The position numbers were made by a program, and so were the translations under genes. A stretch of 64,000 nt of DNA. Origin: Pratylenchus scribneri (taxonomy: Eukaryota > Nematoda > Chromadorea > Rhabditida > Pratylenchidae). Positions 23,858 to 36,564 of the stretch are shown piece by piece (within the stretch, counting starts at the first letter, position 1; each line of letters opens with the position of its first letter). Where the stretch lies: NCBI GenBank assembly GCA_030063045.1, contig JAQSEB010000059.1, positions 4,960,001-5,024,000 on the forward strand. The letters run 5' to 3'. Below the pieces are notes generated by a model. That model saw only the letters and a list, made by a program, of their open reading frames with translations. It was not told the DNA's origin and did not search any database.

Positions 23858-26600
23858 TCATTCTTCTTCTTCTTCTCCTCCATTCTTTTCTTCTTCCTCC
23901 TCCTCATCGTCCTCAATTCGTCGTCTTCTCCGTTTTTTGGGCTTTTTTCCTCCATTCTTCTCATCAATTTTGTCCAAATTTTCAATCAATAATTTTCCCT
24001 CTTTGTTCATTCGAAATTCTCCATCAATTTTCCTTTTCTTCATTTCTTCTTTTCGGTCTAAATTTTTCACCAATGAAACTTTGCTTTCCAGCGCCTTTCG
24101 ATCCATTAAATCCAATGGGTCATCCTCATCCTCTTCTTCATCTCCTTTCTCTTCAATGACCACCGAAAGTTTATTCCCCTTCATTCGTCGTTTTTTCTTT
24201 AAAAATTGTATAAAATTTCAAATAAATGTAAAATATTTACCCGTTCCATTCCTGCTGCCTTTTCCTCTTCTTCATCGCTGCTTTCTTCACCCAAAATGTC
24301 GAAAATTGAATCGGCATTCGCCGTTTTTGCGCCCAAACTGATTAAACTGGACAATGCGGTCGTTGTGGTACCGGAAACCATCGACGGTGTTCCCCCGCCA
24401 ACATTGCTTCGTCCTTCAATTTGTTCGCTTCCTCCTTCCTTTCTTCTTTCCCTTCGTCGCCGCATTTTCTCCAAATTTTTCAACATTTTTGTCCAAATTT
24501 GTTTTTCATTGCAATTTTCGCCATTCTCAATGAATTTCAACAATTCCTCCAGCCCAAGTCGGTCAAGGAGTAAATTCAGCAAAAGTGCGTTGGATTTTCG
24601 AATTCGCACGGTTGGATTTTTTGTGGATTGATTGAAAATTGCTTTCATAATTATTTCCTAAAGATTTTTTAATTTAATTTAAATATTCAATTATACCTTA
24701 TATTGGTCGAACATGAATGCTGGCATTTTTTGGCAAATTGTTCGGACTAGACGAATTGCAAGGACTCTACATTTTGGATTTGAAATTTGTTGCAATATTC
24801 CAGTTGAATGGCCAATTAATTGGGAAATTAGGGCAGCATTCACATTTTTAAGTTGTTTTTGTGCCAAAAAATTCAAAGCAATTAATGCGCATTGAAATTG
24901 GTCATTGCTTTCGTCAATTTGTGATGGAATTATTTTGAATAATTCAACGAACATCCAATCCAATGGATTTGCTGAATCCTCACTAAAAATAAATTTATTT
25001 CAATTTAATATTTTAATATTTTTGGCTAACCTTTCATTTGACCATAATTGATTAAGTTTTTCACTCATTTCCAATAAACAATTTGCACTTTGTTGCCTGG
25101 TTGGACTGCTATTTAATGGATCCAAAAATGCGATGATTTCGTTATAAATTTTTGAGCAAAATTGAAAACATTCATCGAAATTTTTGAATGAATTCAAAAC
25201 CTGAAGAATAAATTATTTAAAAATTTAATTAAATTTAGACCAACATTTCTATAAATTGCAATTCGCCATTGGAATGAGGATTTGTTGAGTTTTTCAATGC
25301 CTTGTCCAATTAATTTGTGCAAAAATGGCCGATTCCAGTCAAAAAATTCCTTCAATTCATCCTCGCCAATTCGTTGATAAACTTGGGCCATAAGTCTAAA
25401 ATTGGATTAGAAAATAAAAGAATATTCAATTAATTAAACCTGAATGCCTTTTTCTTCATTCGGCCATCATTTGAATCGAACCAATGTTCCAAACAATTAA
25501 AAATGGATTGTAAATATTGACCATCAGCTGAAATGCACATTGAAATGAGAATATCCGCCAATGAAAGCTAAAAATTTTAAATTTAAAAATTATTTAATTT
25601 TATTATTTTGCAAACATTTTTATCCGAAATTTGTCCTTTTGGAACATTCGGACCGGCCAATTTTTTCAATGCCACCGAAATATATTGATTTAAAAGGTCT
25701 TTTGGAATATGCCGCATATAAAGACGCAATGTTTCCAAGGTGGAAAGGTGCACCGCCTTTGGGTCAATTTTCCGGTCAATTTCTTCTTGATCGATTCCAT
25801 CATTTGTGTAAATTGAGAATAAAATTGGGAGGAAATTCTTTGCAAATTGTGCCATAATATTCATTGATTTGTCCATTTGGAGTGCCGCACGAATTGAGGC
25901 CAATGCAGTCAACCGTAAATCGGGTCGTTCATTCAGGGCAGCGCCTAAATTGGCAAATATGAATAAATATAAATTGGAATAAAAACCCAAAATTGGTGCT
26001 AAAATTGGCATTGTCTTTTGAAAATCATGGGGGGATGTGGCCAAATGTGAGGGTAATAATTGCCAAAGTTGATGTTCCTTTTTCAGCAATTTTTGTTTAT
26101 TTTCGAGTGAAATATCCGCCTAAAATTGGAAAATATCATAAATTAATTTGCAATAATAAAATAAACCGAAGTAAGTTGGTTCAATAAATTTGCCGATTCT
26201 TCTGTTTCCCGCTTTGGCAATTTTTGCTTTTGTTTTTCCGTCTGCTGAGTATTTTGCTGTCCATCTTTTTTCCCATTCAAACTCATTTCATCCTTAAATT
26301 CATTCAAATGAATTTATTTTGATTAATTTCCACAAACCAATGGAAGCACAATGGCCTTTTCCAATTGTTGCTTTTGTCCTCCTCCCTCTCCCTCCATTCG
26401 TTCATCGACGGCTATCAATGGATAAATATTTGCAATTCGTTGGGCCCTGGCCGCGCTTCGATGCTTCATCGATTTTGGATTGCTCGATGAACTGAATAAA
26501 AGTTTGAGAATTATTTATAATATAATTGATCAATGATTAACCTTCCGCCAACTAGTTTTGTGCCCTTTGAGGAGCCTTTAACACGCATTCGCAATTTCAT
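23858..26600 (-). CDS. RRP12-like ribosome-biogenesis HEAT-repeat protein, short form
   Basis: Minus-strand exons read in frame from MKLRMRVKGSSKGTK (ATG 26598-26600) to a stop at 23858, roughly 800 residues. LWQLLPSHLATSPHDF and LAPILGAALNERPDLRLTAL match the conserved mid-region of RRP12. Helical repeats follow, then an acidic tail with SIFDILGEESSDEEEE, DPLDLMD and basic KKPKKRRRRR, all typical of the RRP12 C-terminus. RRP12 assists nuclear export and maturation of pre-40S and pre-60S particles. Usual length is about 1000-1300 residues, and the part expected before the LWQLL block is nearly absent here, replaced by about 120 low-complexity residues. CSB ends 189 nt upstream. A TTTAAAG acceptor at 26606-26612 lies next to the ATG and would suit spliced-leader addition. 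Confidence 0.75.
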
Positions 26601-26605
26601 CACTT

Positions 26606-26612
26606 CTTTAAA
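26606..26612 (-). promoter_or_regulatory. Candidate spliced-leader acceptor before RRP12-like gene
   Basis: On the minus strand TTTAAAG precedes AAGTG and the ATG. It lies in the short gap after the CSB gene, on the same strand, and resembles this window's internal acceptors. Confidence 0.35.
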
Positions 26613-26789
26613 TCAATCATTAGAATTAAAATAAATAAATTAATAATTGAAATATAAAAAAAGTATTTAAATTAAGTGAAAAATCAATAAATTTAATCAA
26701 AATTATTAATAAATAATTTATACAATTTAATGCGGTAAAAAGAAATTAATGAAGGTCGTTTTGTTAATATTTGATGCTTATTTGGGATT

Positions 26790-29700
26790 TTAAGCAGTAA
26801 ATTCCTCCTTCAAAATCCACTGGGAATTCGGCAACAATTTACATAAACGTTTCAATGTTGATCGAAAAATGAAAGAATCCTGGTTTTGCACTTTGTCCTT
26901 TAAATTTAAATAAATGAATTAATAAATCAATCAATATTTTACTTTGAAATGTTCCAAAATTGAATTTGTGCTCGCTTGACCATTGTTGATGGCCAAAAAG
27001 CTGCGAATATCCTCGGCCATTCTCTCGTATCGATCATCAAATGCGGAAACACCCGAACGAACTTGGGCCGAAAGTGATGGATAATTCTGAAAAAAATCAA
27101 AAATAATAATTTGAATAATTCAAAAAATACTTGAATTTCATCAATTTCCTCCTCCCCATTCCTGTGTTCAGCGTCAATATCCAATTGCCGTTCTTTCCGT
27201 TGCTTTATTGAAAGTAATAAATCTGCTCCACTTGCCGCCGCCTTATTCCTCATTTTCAACAATGCACTTCCATCGAATTGTTTACCTAAAAATATTATTT
27301 AAATTATTCAAAACCAAATTTATTATCTTCACCATTTTCATCGCCGCCAATATTTCTTTTGTCATTTTCAGCAACAATTTTTTGCCTCCTTTCAACAAAT
27401 TCAACTGCTCTTTTCTGACCAAAAATTGTTTTTTGTGTAATTTTTGGTGCCAATGAACTGAATTCGGACACATTTTCCAGGAATGTTTTATGAATTCTGA
27501 ATATTTTATTTAATTAATATTGCACATTTAATTTACACCTCCTCGATCGTTTCAGCACTTCAACCGCCCTTTTGGCCACTGCATTTGCTTCATCCTCAAC
27601 CAATTGAATGTCGGCAATTGAGCCATTTTTCATAATTTGATCGTGTTGAAGTGCAGAATTGACACCGACTGATTTATTTTTGAGCAATTTTCCCAGCACA
27701 TAATCATCCTAAAATATATTATTTATTCCGTAAATTATTGTTAAATTCACCTGTTCTTTGCTCCTTATATTCTTTTCTTTTTCTTCTTCCTCATCCTTTT
27801 TGCTGGTTTCTTGCTTTTTTAACATCGGAACTGCGTATTTACCCTCAAAAAGTCCTCTTTTTTCTTTACTTTTCTTGCTGCATTTTTCCGTGCCAATTTC
27901 GGTAGATTGATTGAAAGTTCTAAATTAAATAATTTATTTAATTTTAATTTGTTTTTTACGATGCATATTTCTTTGCCAATTTCCGCAATCTTTCCTTTGC
28001 CTCTTCTGATAATTCACAATTTATTTCTTCTTTTTCCTCTGCCTCTTCCATTTTCTCAAAAGATTTATCCAAACCAAATTCCCCAGTTGGTTCAGGTCTG
28101 CAATTTTTTCTAAATTATTTTTACTACTATTTTTAAAATAATTTTACAATTTTTTTCTTCCCATTTTTCCCTTTGATTTTGATGTGCTCTCAGCGAATAT
28201 TATTGCCGTTTCTGTTCCATATTTTTTATCGCTTTTTGAGGCTCCCAATGTGAAAAGTTCATGCAAATCATTGGTTTTGAAGAATCTTTGCTGTTTCGGA
28301 TTGACAAGGACACGGTTGGCCAAAAAATGTTTGAATATTTGTCGCTGATAAATTTTTTCCTCAATTGTCCCACTGGTCAAAAGTCGATAAATTGTGACCG
28401 CCCTATTCTGCCCAATGCGCCATGCCCTTTCCCGTGCCTAAAATAAATTAAATAATTGAATATTTAATAAATTAAATTACTTGGGCATCGGTTGAAGGAT
28501 TCCAATCCGGGTCGAATATTATCACTCGATTTGCGCCTGTCAAATTCACACCCAATCCGCCGACTCGGGTGGTCAATAGAAAAATGAAAATATTTTTGTC
28601 CTTAAAATTTGGATTTAATGGCCATATTTATTAAATTATTTTACTTCATTGAAACGAGCAACCAAATCTTGTCTTCTACCAATTGGCGTTGTTCCATCCA
28701 TCCGTAAATATTCATAACTGAAATAAATGAATTTTGATTGCATTTTTGAATGAAATTAACCCTTGTAAAATGATGAATTTCTCAATAATCGTCAACATTT
28801 GTCGACTTTGTGAGAATAGAAGCACTTTTTGGCCTTGTTCAAACCACAAATGCAATAATGTTTGTAGAACAATCATTTTCCCACTGCGTTGATATGCGCC
28901 ATATTCCAGTTCAGGTTTATCATTTAAGTCCAAATCTCCATATTTATTTGGCCCTCCGGTGGCCAAATCCGGGTGATTGCACAATTTTCGCAAATACATC
29001 AATGCAGCAAATGGCATTTGCGATCCGGTGGCCGCTTCCTGACATGCCTTGGATTCAATAAATTCCACATAAAATTTGCGTTGTTCATTGGTAATATCAC
29101 AAAAAAGAATCTAAATAAATTTAATTAAATTTAAATTGAAAATATTAATTAACTTGTTCTGTCTTTTCCGGCAATTGAATCATCATTTGAACATCCTTTT
29201 TCATTCTTCTAAGCAAATATGAATTAATTGCATCTCTAAAAATAATAAATAATTAAATTTATCCTCTAAAATTACCTGAGAACGCAAGCACATTTGTAGG
29301 CGGTTCGCACTTGAATTGTTGTTGCATTTGCATATCCTCCTTGAGTTATTGGTATTGAAAATTTTTCAACAAATTCTTTGAGTGAACCCAAAAGACCGGG
29401 GTAAATAAAATCGATGAGAGACCTTAATTTTATTTGAAAATTATTACCATTAATTTTAAAATAAACCATAATTCTTTTAGATTATTTTGCAGAGGAGAAC
29501 CACTTAAAATCTTAAAATGTAATTTAATCAATTGAATTAATTTAATGACAAACCAATCGATGCGGAGTTCTCAATTCTTTCATTGTAATTGTGATTTTTG
29601 CGTCCGGATTTCGTATTTTGTGTCCCTCATCCAAAACCACATAATGCCAATTTATATTGAGAATCTTTTTATATTCCAGCATATAAGTTGAATATGATGT

Positions 29701-31273
29701 AATTAGAATTGAACCATTCCTATTCAAATTATTCAATTAAAACAATATTCTAATAAACAAACTTTCGATATTCGCCCATTTTCTTTATTAATGCACTTTT
29801 TGAGCCGGAATGTGCTCCACTGGAATGGAGAACGGCGACTTTGCAAAGAGGAAACCAAATATTCAATTCTCGCACCCATTGATGAAGTACAGTGGCCGGA
29901 CAAACAATCAATGAGGGGCCAAGACCTTTGAATCTATTGAGAAATTATTTTTTAATTAGTTATAAAATTTACTTGAAAATTCGAGATTGTTTTTGACTTT
30001 CAGAAATTGAACGTAAAAATGCACTAATTTGGATGGTTTTGCCGAGGCCCATTTCATCTGCCAATATTCTAAATTTAATAAAATGAATTATAATATGGAA
30101 GTAATTTAAATACCCTCCAACGCATTGACTGTGTAATTCATAAAGCCATCGAATGCCTGTCTTTTGATATCTTTAAAATTGATGAATTAATTCAATTAAT
30201 TAATTTGTTTTACTTGTAAAGTTTATTCCATATATAATTTGAAATGCGATAATCATCCCGTAATTCGTGAAAATCATCATTTTGTTGTTCGTAATGGCTG
30301 AATATATTTAAATATTAATTAGCATTCTCAATAATTTAATACCGAATCCGCTCTGCAAAATGTTCTTCATCACCATCATCTTTGGTCATTCTTAATGTTT
30401 TTCGTCGAATTGATTTCTTTTTTGAACTTTTCGAAGTGGATGGTTCATCGCCGACCTCACTCTCTGTAGAATATTCACTGGAACTGGAAGATGCATTGGA
30501 AGAAAGTTGATAATCTTCTCCATTTCCATCATCATCACTCGCCCCTTCCTCATCAGAACTTTGAAACTTTCTCTTCCGATTTGTTTTAAAATTTTTCTAA
30601 AAATTAATAATTATTGAGAAGAAATTGGCAAAAAACCTCGATTCTTCTTCTTACAGGAAAATGGATGAATTTTTGAACTTGTTTCCCATTTTTTGCATTA
30701 TTTTTCGATCTGATCGTTGCCAATTCCTCTTGTTTCTTAATCATCAATTCAAATGGAGTTAAATCGCCTTTTTTGACTGAATCGTCTGCTTCTTGAAACA
30801 CTCTTGCAATTTTTTTCCTGCCTTTTACTTCTTTTTGATTATTTTCCGTTGCTTGGATGGCTTTCGATGCCTAAAAAGATAATTTAATTGTTAGATAAAC
30901 TAAATAGAAATTCTTACTTGATCAATCAATTCTTCTTCGAGTTTCCCCGCGTCATAAACATCAACTTTGTCCAGATCAAGTGTTTGTTGTAGTTCAATAT
31001 CATCAACTTCATTATACATAATTTGGACCCGATTTAATATTGGCATATTTGAGGAAGATTCTTAAATATGGAATATTTTAATTTTATATAATTTATTATT
31101 TTACCTAATTCTAGCACACTTTTATTCGGAATTAGTTCTGCAGATTCAGAAAGTATAAAATCATCTTGATCTTTGAAAGTTTCTTCACAATCATCTTCAA
31201 CAATTTCGCCATCTTCTAATGAATCATCCCTTTGTTGTTGATGGCTAATATTAATACAATCTTCACTGCTCAT
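26790..31273 (-). CDS. csb-1: CSB/ERCC6-type SNF2 helicase (transcription-coupled repair)
   Basis: Many small exons (start ATG 31273, stop 26790-26792). An acidic N-terminus ([14 protein letters not shown]) and basic linkers precede the SNF2 core. Motif I is [15 protein letters not shown], motif II is DEGHKIRN, then [47 protein letters not shown] and the motif VI region [13 protein letters not shown]. The block [17 protein letters not shown] followed by [18 protein letters not shown] is diagnostic of ERCC6/Rad26 rather than other SNF2 proteins. The extreme C-terminus ([14 protein letters not shown] ... WILKEEFTA) resembles the end of CSB. It remodels DNA around stalled RNA polymerase II. The RRP12-like gene follows after 189 nt. 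Confidence 0.92.
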
Positions 31274-31670
31274 TTCACCAACTTTTTTCTAAATTTAGAA
31301 ATTTTATTTCAATTATTACATATGTGGAAATGAATAAAACCAAGTTTAGCAACCAAATTTCAAAATTTTATATTTGGACAAAAACCATTTTTAAGTGAAA
31401 TGCGATTCAATTCATTTGATGTTTATAAATTTTATTCCATTTAATTAAAATCGATAAATATAATAAAATATTGAAAAGTGAAATGTGTGAAAATTTTCCA
31501 AAGATTACAGAAAAACAATTTTAGAAATAAGTGGATGGATCATCAAATTATTTAATGGAAGAAAAGCATAATCGTTAGGTGTATTGTTTAATAAAAGGGG
31601 AATAACCATAATCAAATCATTTTAATACTCATCATCTCCGCACAAAACATCGTTCAGCCTGGACCGACCC

Positions 31671-34600
31671 TCATGCATTTGGACGCATATAACGGAGGTA
31701 GTGGGTGTTCGTCATGCTCAAATAGTTGGTCAATTGCAGTTGAGTGCGAATTCCTGCGAATGTTGCCCCTCCAATGCTGGCCCAAGTGTTGAAGTTGTTG
31801 CGTCCTCGTTTTGCCTGCAAATTTCATTGTTATAAAAATTTATTTTTGCAAAGCTTACGTATTCCTCGGCCACGAAAACGGGAGTTGGCAGTGAAGTCGG
31901 ACTATAGACGATCTGATGACCAAACTAGAAAAAAATTTATAATTAATAAAAAAAAATTGGGGGTAAAAATTACGCATAGAACATGGCAGATCATTTGGAT
32001 CATGTCCATGGAGAGGTTGTTCTCATCGAAAAGCACATTGTAGCGCGGCACCTGGGCAGTTCCCTTAAACATAATCAATTAAAAACAAAAATAAAGTATT
32101 TACCTGAATTGGACGATGCGAATTGAGGTAAAATTCGGTGAAGTTTGGGCGAACAATTTCGGTGTCAACAACTGTGCCTGGATGGATGTTCTGCTCGGGC
32201 GATTTGAGACGAGGATCAACACGATGAGGGAACAGACGGACCGGCTGCAATATTGAGATTTTAATTTGATAAAATTAATGTTTTTTACCTGGCGCTTGTT
32301 GACCACAAAAAGCGAAATTTTGGCATTGCAATTGATGTCGCGGAGGCCTTGTTTAATCAATGGAACTTGATATGTGAGAATCCCTTTGAATGAACCCTCA
32401 TTGAGGCCGTTATGGAAGATAACAATCGACTTCCTAAAATATTAAAAAATTATTTAGAATAGAAATTTTATTTTGAATAATATAAACGTACGGGAATGCA
32501 TTTTCGCGAAGGCGGAATTGATTGGCACAGCGTTGGACAATCCCAGCAATCAAATCAATTCGAGCTTCGCGAACTGGCTCCTAAAAAGTATTTTAACAAT
32601 ACTATATCAAATTTTATTTTCCAAACCTGGTAGACATAATCGCCGACAAATTCAAACCAATTTCGCCTGCCAATGTTTGCCGAAAACTATAAAATGAATA
32701 ATTTATTATATTTATCATCATCAAAGTCTTACGCCAATAATCGATGGTGGATTTGGTTTGATTTGAGCGCCATTGTTGCCATTTTTGTTGCCATTTGTAG
32801 TCTCTTTTGATGTAGATGTTTGAGGCTGAGGCCCATTATTTCCATCGCCATTCCCGTTCGCGTCCTTTGGTTTCGTCCCATTTCCATTGTTGTTGTTTGG
32901 CCCATTTTGGGCTCCATTTCCATTTTGAGTTGGAGGAAAAAGAGCGACATCATCATCAGATTTGACTCGGAAGCCAGCGCCGGGGAAATTTCCAGCAAAA
33001 CCAATGTAGAGAACTTCGTTACCGAAAAATGTGCGCAATCTGCAAAAATATTATGTTTTGAGAAACAAAATAAAAAATAAAATTTACTCTGGAGTTGGAA
33101 GAAGTGATTGGGTGATCACATAATTCAATCCGCCCATTTTGATATTAGTTTTGTGCACAATATTTGCCATGGTATGAGGTTGATGACGTTCTACGAATTT
33201 GGTGATGGTCGAATTTTTGATGCCCTGAGTGATGACCTCCGTCCGTTGTTCATAGTATTTCATTGAATCTTGGAGAATAAAATTAGATATAAAATTAAAA
33301 CATACGATGGATCGAATCCACATTGTCCGGATGTGCAAAGAGAACAAATTCGAAACAATCTCCTTCCAATTCTTTGAATAAATCCTCAAAATTCATTTCT
33401 TCGCTATTCCTATAACGAATTTCGGAGGGCGGTGGATTTTGTATTCCCATATGAGTCATTCGTTCACGGAAGTTTTCGACGAAATTACTGCAAAAAATGG
33501 AATAAGATCAATTTTAATAATTTATGTTACCGAAAAGCATCCTGAGTAATTCCTTTCTCACCATCCACCGCAATCGCAATGGCCATCCATTTTTCCAATT
33601 TGGCAGGTACCAAATATTGATCAAAACCCTTCCAAGTTGCTTCCGGTGTGCGAGGTTTCTCCTTTTGGTTGCGAGCGAATTCAATTTCCGGATGAGGCAA
33701 AAGGCGGCCTTTGACTTCCATTGGAGTTGGATTGAATCTGATTCCAGCGGCATCGGTCGAATGATTGGCGTCATCCAAGCCAAGTGAAGGACGCACTTGA
33801 TTGTTTTGCTGCATTAATTTTGCCGGAGGAATGGCCGTGTGCCGAATCATTTGCTAAAAAATAAAATTGGAAACTTTCAATTATAATTCAAAATTACTGA
33901 AATAGCCGCTGGTTCCTCTTGACCCATCGTCACCCGTTGATTGTCTAAAAAATATATTGAAGACTGGAATGGCAGAAAAACTTACCAAAAATTTTGCAGA
34001 CTTCCATCGGATAGTACGAAGAATCCTTCTGCATTTTTTGAACCGCCAATGGAAGATGGGGATATCTAAATTGAGTAATTTTTAAAAATCTTATTATCAC
34101 TTACTGAAGAGTTTTCCCATAACGACGTTGGAAATATCTCTGAATTGTAATTTCCTCGTTACCGATTTTAATCTTAAAATTTAAAAGTTAAAAATGTTAG
34201 ATAGGATTAAATTTACCTTTTGGGTCATACTACTCTCTTCCGAAAGACCAGAAACCTCAAATTTTTGGTTTTTGCCTTCGGGACGGTGAGTTGTAATCAC
34301 CCAAATTCCTTAAAAATGAACATTAACCATTAAAAATTTTCTGAATTAAATTTGCACCTTTGACTTTCTCCTCGACCATTGCTTTCATTTCCTTCGCCGT
34401 TTTATTTATTTCACCAGAATCACGCAGCATTGGAAGAACTTTGTCGATAATTGTCTTATCAATGTTGATATGGAATGGACTCTACAAAAGAGTGGATTAA
34501 ATTAAAATTTCTAGTTTTTAATCTTACCTTCTTCACTTGCACAATCATTGCATAAGTGATGCTGCCATTTGGTGCTGAATTTGGATCGTTTTAATTTTAA

Positions 34601-35717
34601 AAATGTTCATAATAAAAACCAACCCAAAATTGGACGAACATTTTTGTGGACGCCGATTCCCAAAAAAGAGGAGTTGCTTGGGAATTCAGGGCAATCTTCC
34701 CTTTCGAAACCATAATTCGATGGTTGAAGAAAGTAGCATGCCGATGCAGAATAATTGACGAACTCCGCTCTAAAAGTAATTGAATTTTTAAAGCAAACTT
34801 TTTATAAAATGCTTAAGTTTTCTAATTTTTACCAAATATCCTCTTTTAAATAGTATTTATTTATTAATATACATACGGTTTATTGAAGATGTTCTGTGAC
34901 GTGGCAATGTTCAGAAAATTGCTCAACGGAAGTGTCAGTTTTGTCAAGGTCCAAGTCCTTCAGTGATGAGAAGTCACCCAATGTGATTTGGAAATTCTCG
35001 CCCGGAAATTGTGTGATGTTCATTCTGTATTGGTCAAAATCATTTGTCAATTCCTCGAACGGGATGAGACCGCAAATTTGCGCAGGAGTGATCAGAAAAT
35101 CTTTGCTTTTCTAAATTGTTTAAAAAAAATGATTAATAATCAAAAATGTTATTCTTACTGGATTGAGATTCATATCATTCAAAGTGAAGAAAAGACGCTG
35201 CAAATCATAGTAGAAGACGTTCTCGGTGTTTGTTGGTGTCATAAATTGCAAAAATGCCTTGTAGACTCCCAAACAAATGTAGCGGCGTTCATAAGTGCGA
35301 TAACTAGATTTGTGGGGAAAATTATTTAAAATTTAAATGAAAGCAAGCATACTCTGATGAAGGACTCGGCGCAGTCAAAATGGTTTCGTTTCCATTTCGC
35401 CTGACTCCAGCGATTTTGACTTCGTATCGACATATTTTGACCAGCTTCAATGTGTCCACATCGAGACGATGAAGCTAGAAAACAATATCTTTCGAATAAA
35501 TTTCTTCAATTATCGCTTACATTGGTTTTCAATGCCACAATTGGTTGTCCAAAGATTCCCGGTGGTTTCTTTGGCTGGATCGCATTTCCGGTTTGAACCT
35601 GAATTCCAGTGTTAATTGTATCTCTTCAATAAAGCTTACATTGGCTTGACGAAGGGCTTCCTCTGATCGCTGTTTTGCAAACGTTCCCGCTCTTGATAAT
35701 TGCGCTGTTGAAGACAT
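31671..35717 (-). CDS. Worm-specific (WAGO-type) Argonaute without slicer residues
   Basis: Exons run from MSSTAQLSRAGTF (35717) to a TGA at 31671-31673. The N-terminal and PAZ regions include YYPMEVCKI. The PIWI domain is recognisable by NIKMGGLNYVI, GFSANIG, GTVVDTEIV, EFYLNSHRPIQGTAQ and EEYAKRG. The slicer positions are replaced: the first Asp site reads GFAGNFPGAG, the second FHNGLNEGSF (Asn for Asp), and the His site VPRYNVLFDEN. Loss of all catalytic residues is characteristic of the nematode WAGO clade, which binds secondary 22G siRNAs. An Asn/Gly-rich stretch of about 60 residues (about 32745-32935) interrupts PIWI. The C-terminus is MTNTHYLRYMRPNA. It lies in the collinear minus-strand block between IFT70 and CSB. 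Confidence 0.88.
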
Positions 35718-36564
35718 TTAAATTTTTTCTCAATTTTAAGCTTTATCTTGAAATCAACATTACTTACTAAACAGTGCTTATTTGATTGGAAAATAAACAT
35801 TACTAATTTAATCTTATGCTAATTCCTAGATTAAGTCTATACTTCTCAATTCTCACCCCAATTATAAAGTTGAGTAAACTAAGCTATATAGATTTATGAA
35901 AATAAGAATGATGAGATGGATGGAATGGGATGGTTATCTAAGCTCAAGCTTATAGATTTACGAATTACGAAGAATAAGAATGATATGATAAGATTGATGG
36001 ACCATAGTTTATTGATTTATGAATGCGAATATTAATAATATAACTGTGAAGAAGTGAAAATGAAGTATGAAGTGAAGTTGAATATGGAGCAGATTTTAAT
36101 TAAACAATCAAGATTCAAGACAAGATTCAATTCAACAACACAACTCACTCAAACTCAACTCAAATATCAAATCTCAAACTCAATTCAATACTCAACTCAT
36201 TTCATTTCATCAATCATATATACAAACATTCGCTTTAATAAAAGTTTATAATTTTAAAAATATACGGTATCTCAAATTTTTAAAAAATTGCGAATTTTGT
36301 AAACAAAATTTATCAGCTGTTTTTTAACCTAAAGCAAAAATCAGTCTTGTCTTGAGGAAAAGGAAATCATGGTCAAAAAAAAAGATATAAATATTGAGTT
36401 GATAAAGCAGTATTGAAATTAAATGTAAATAATGGATTGGGTGGGATAGGAATCCATTTATGATTATGACAATGAAAAAATTATATGAAAGGAATATTTA
36501 TCATTGAAAATGATGAATGATGATGAAAAAATATAAAAAATAATAAAAATTCTATTTTCTTTGT
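35718..36564. other. Intergenic with short imperfect repeats
   Basis: Contains imperfect repeats around TATAGATTTATGAA/AAGAATGATGAGATGG (35890-36030) and a low-complexity CAACTCA/CAATTCA stretch (36125-36205). A small open plus-strand frame at 36054-36251 falls in that low-complexity part and is not accepted. Confidence 0.5.
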
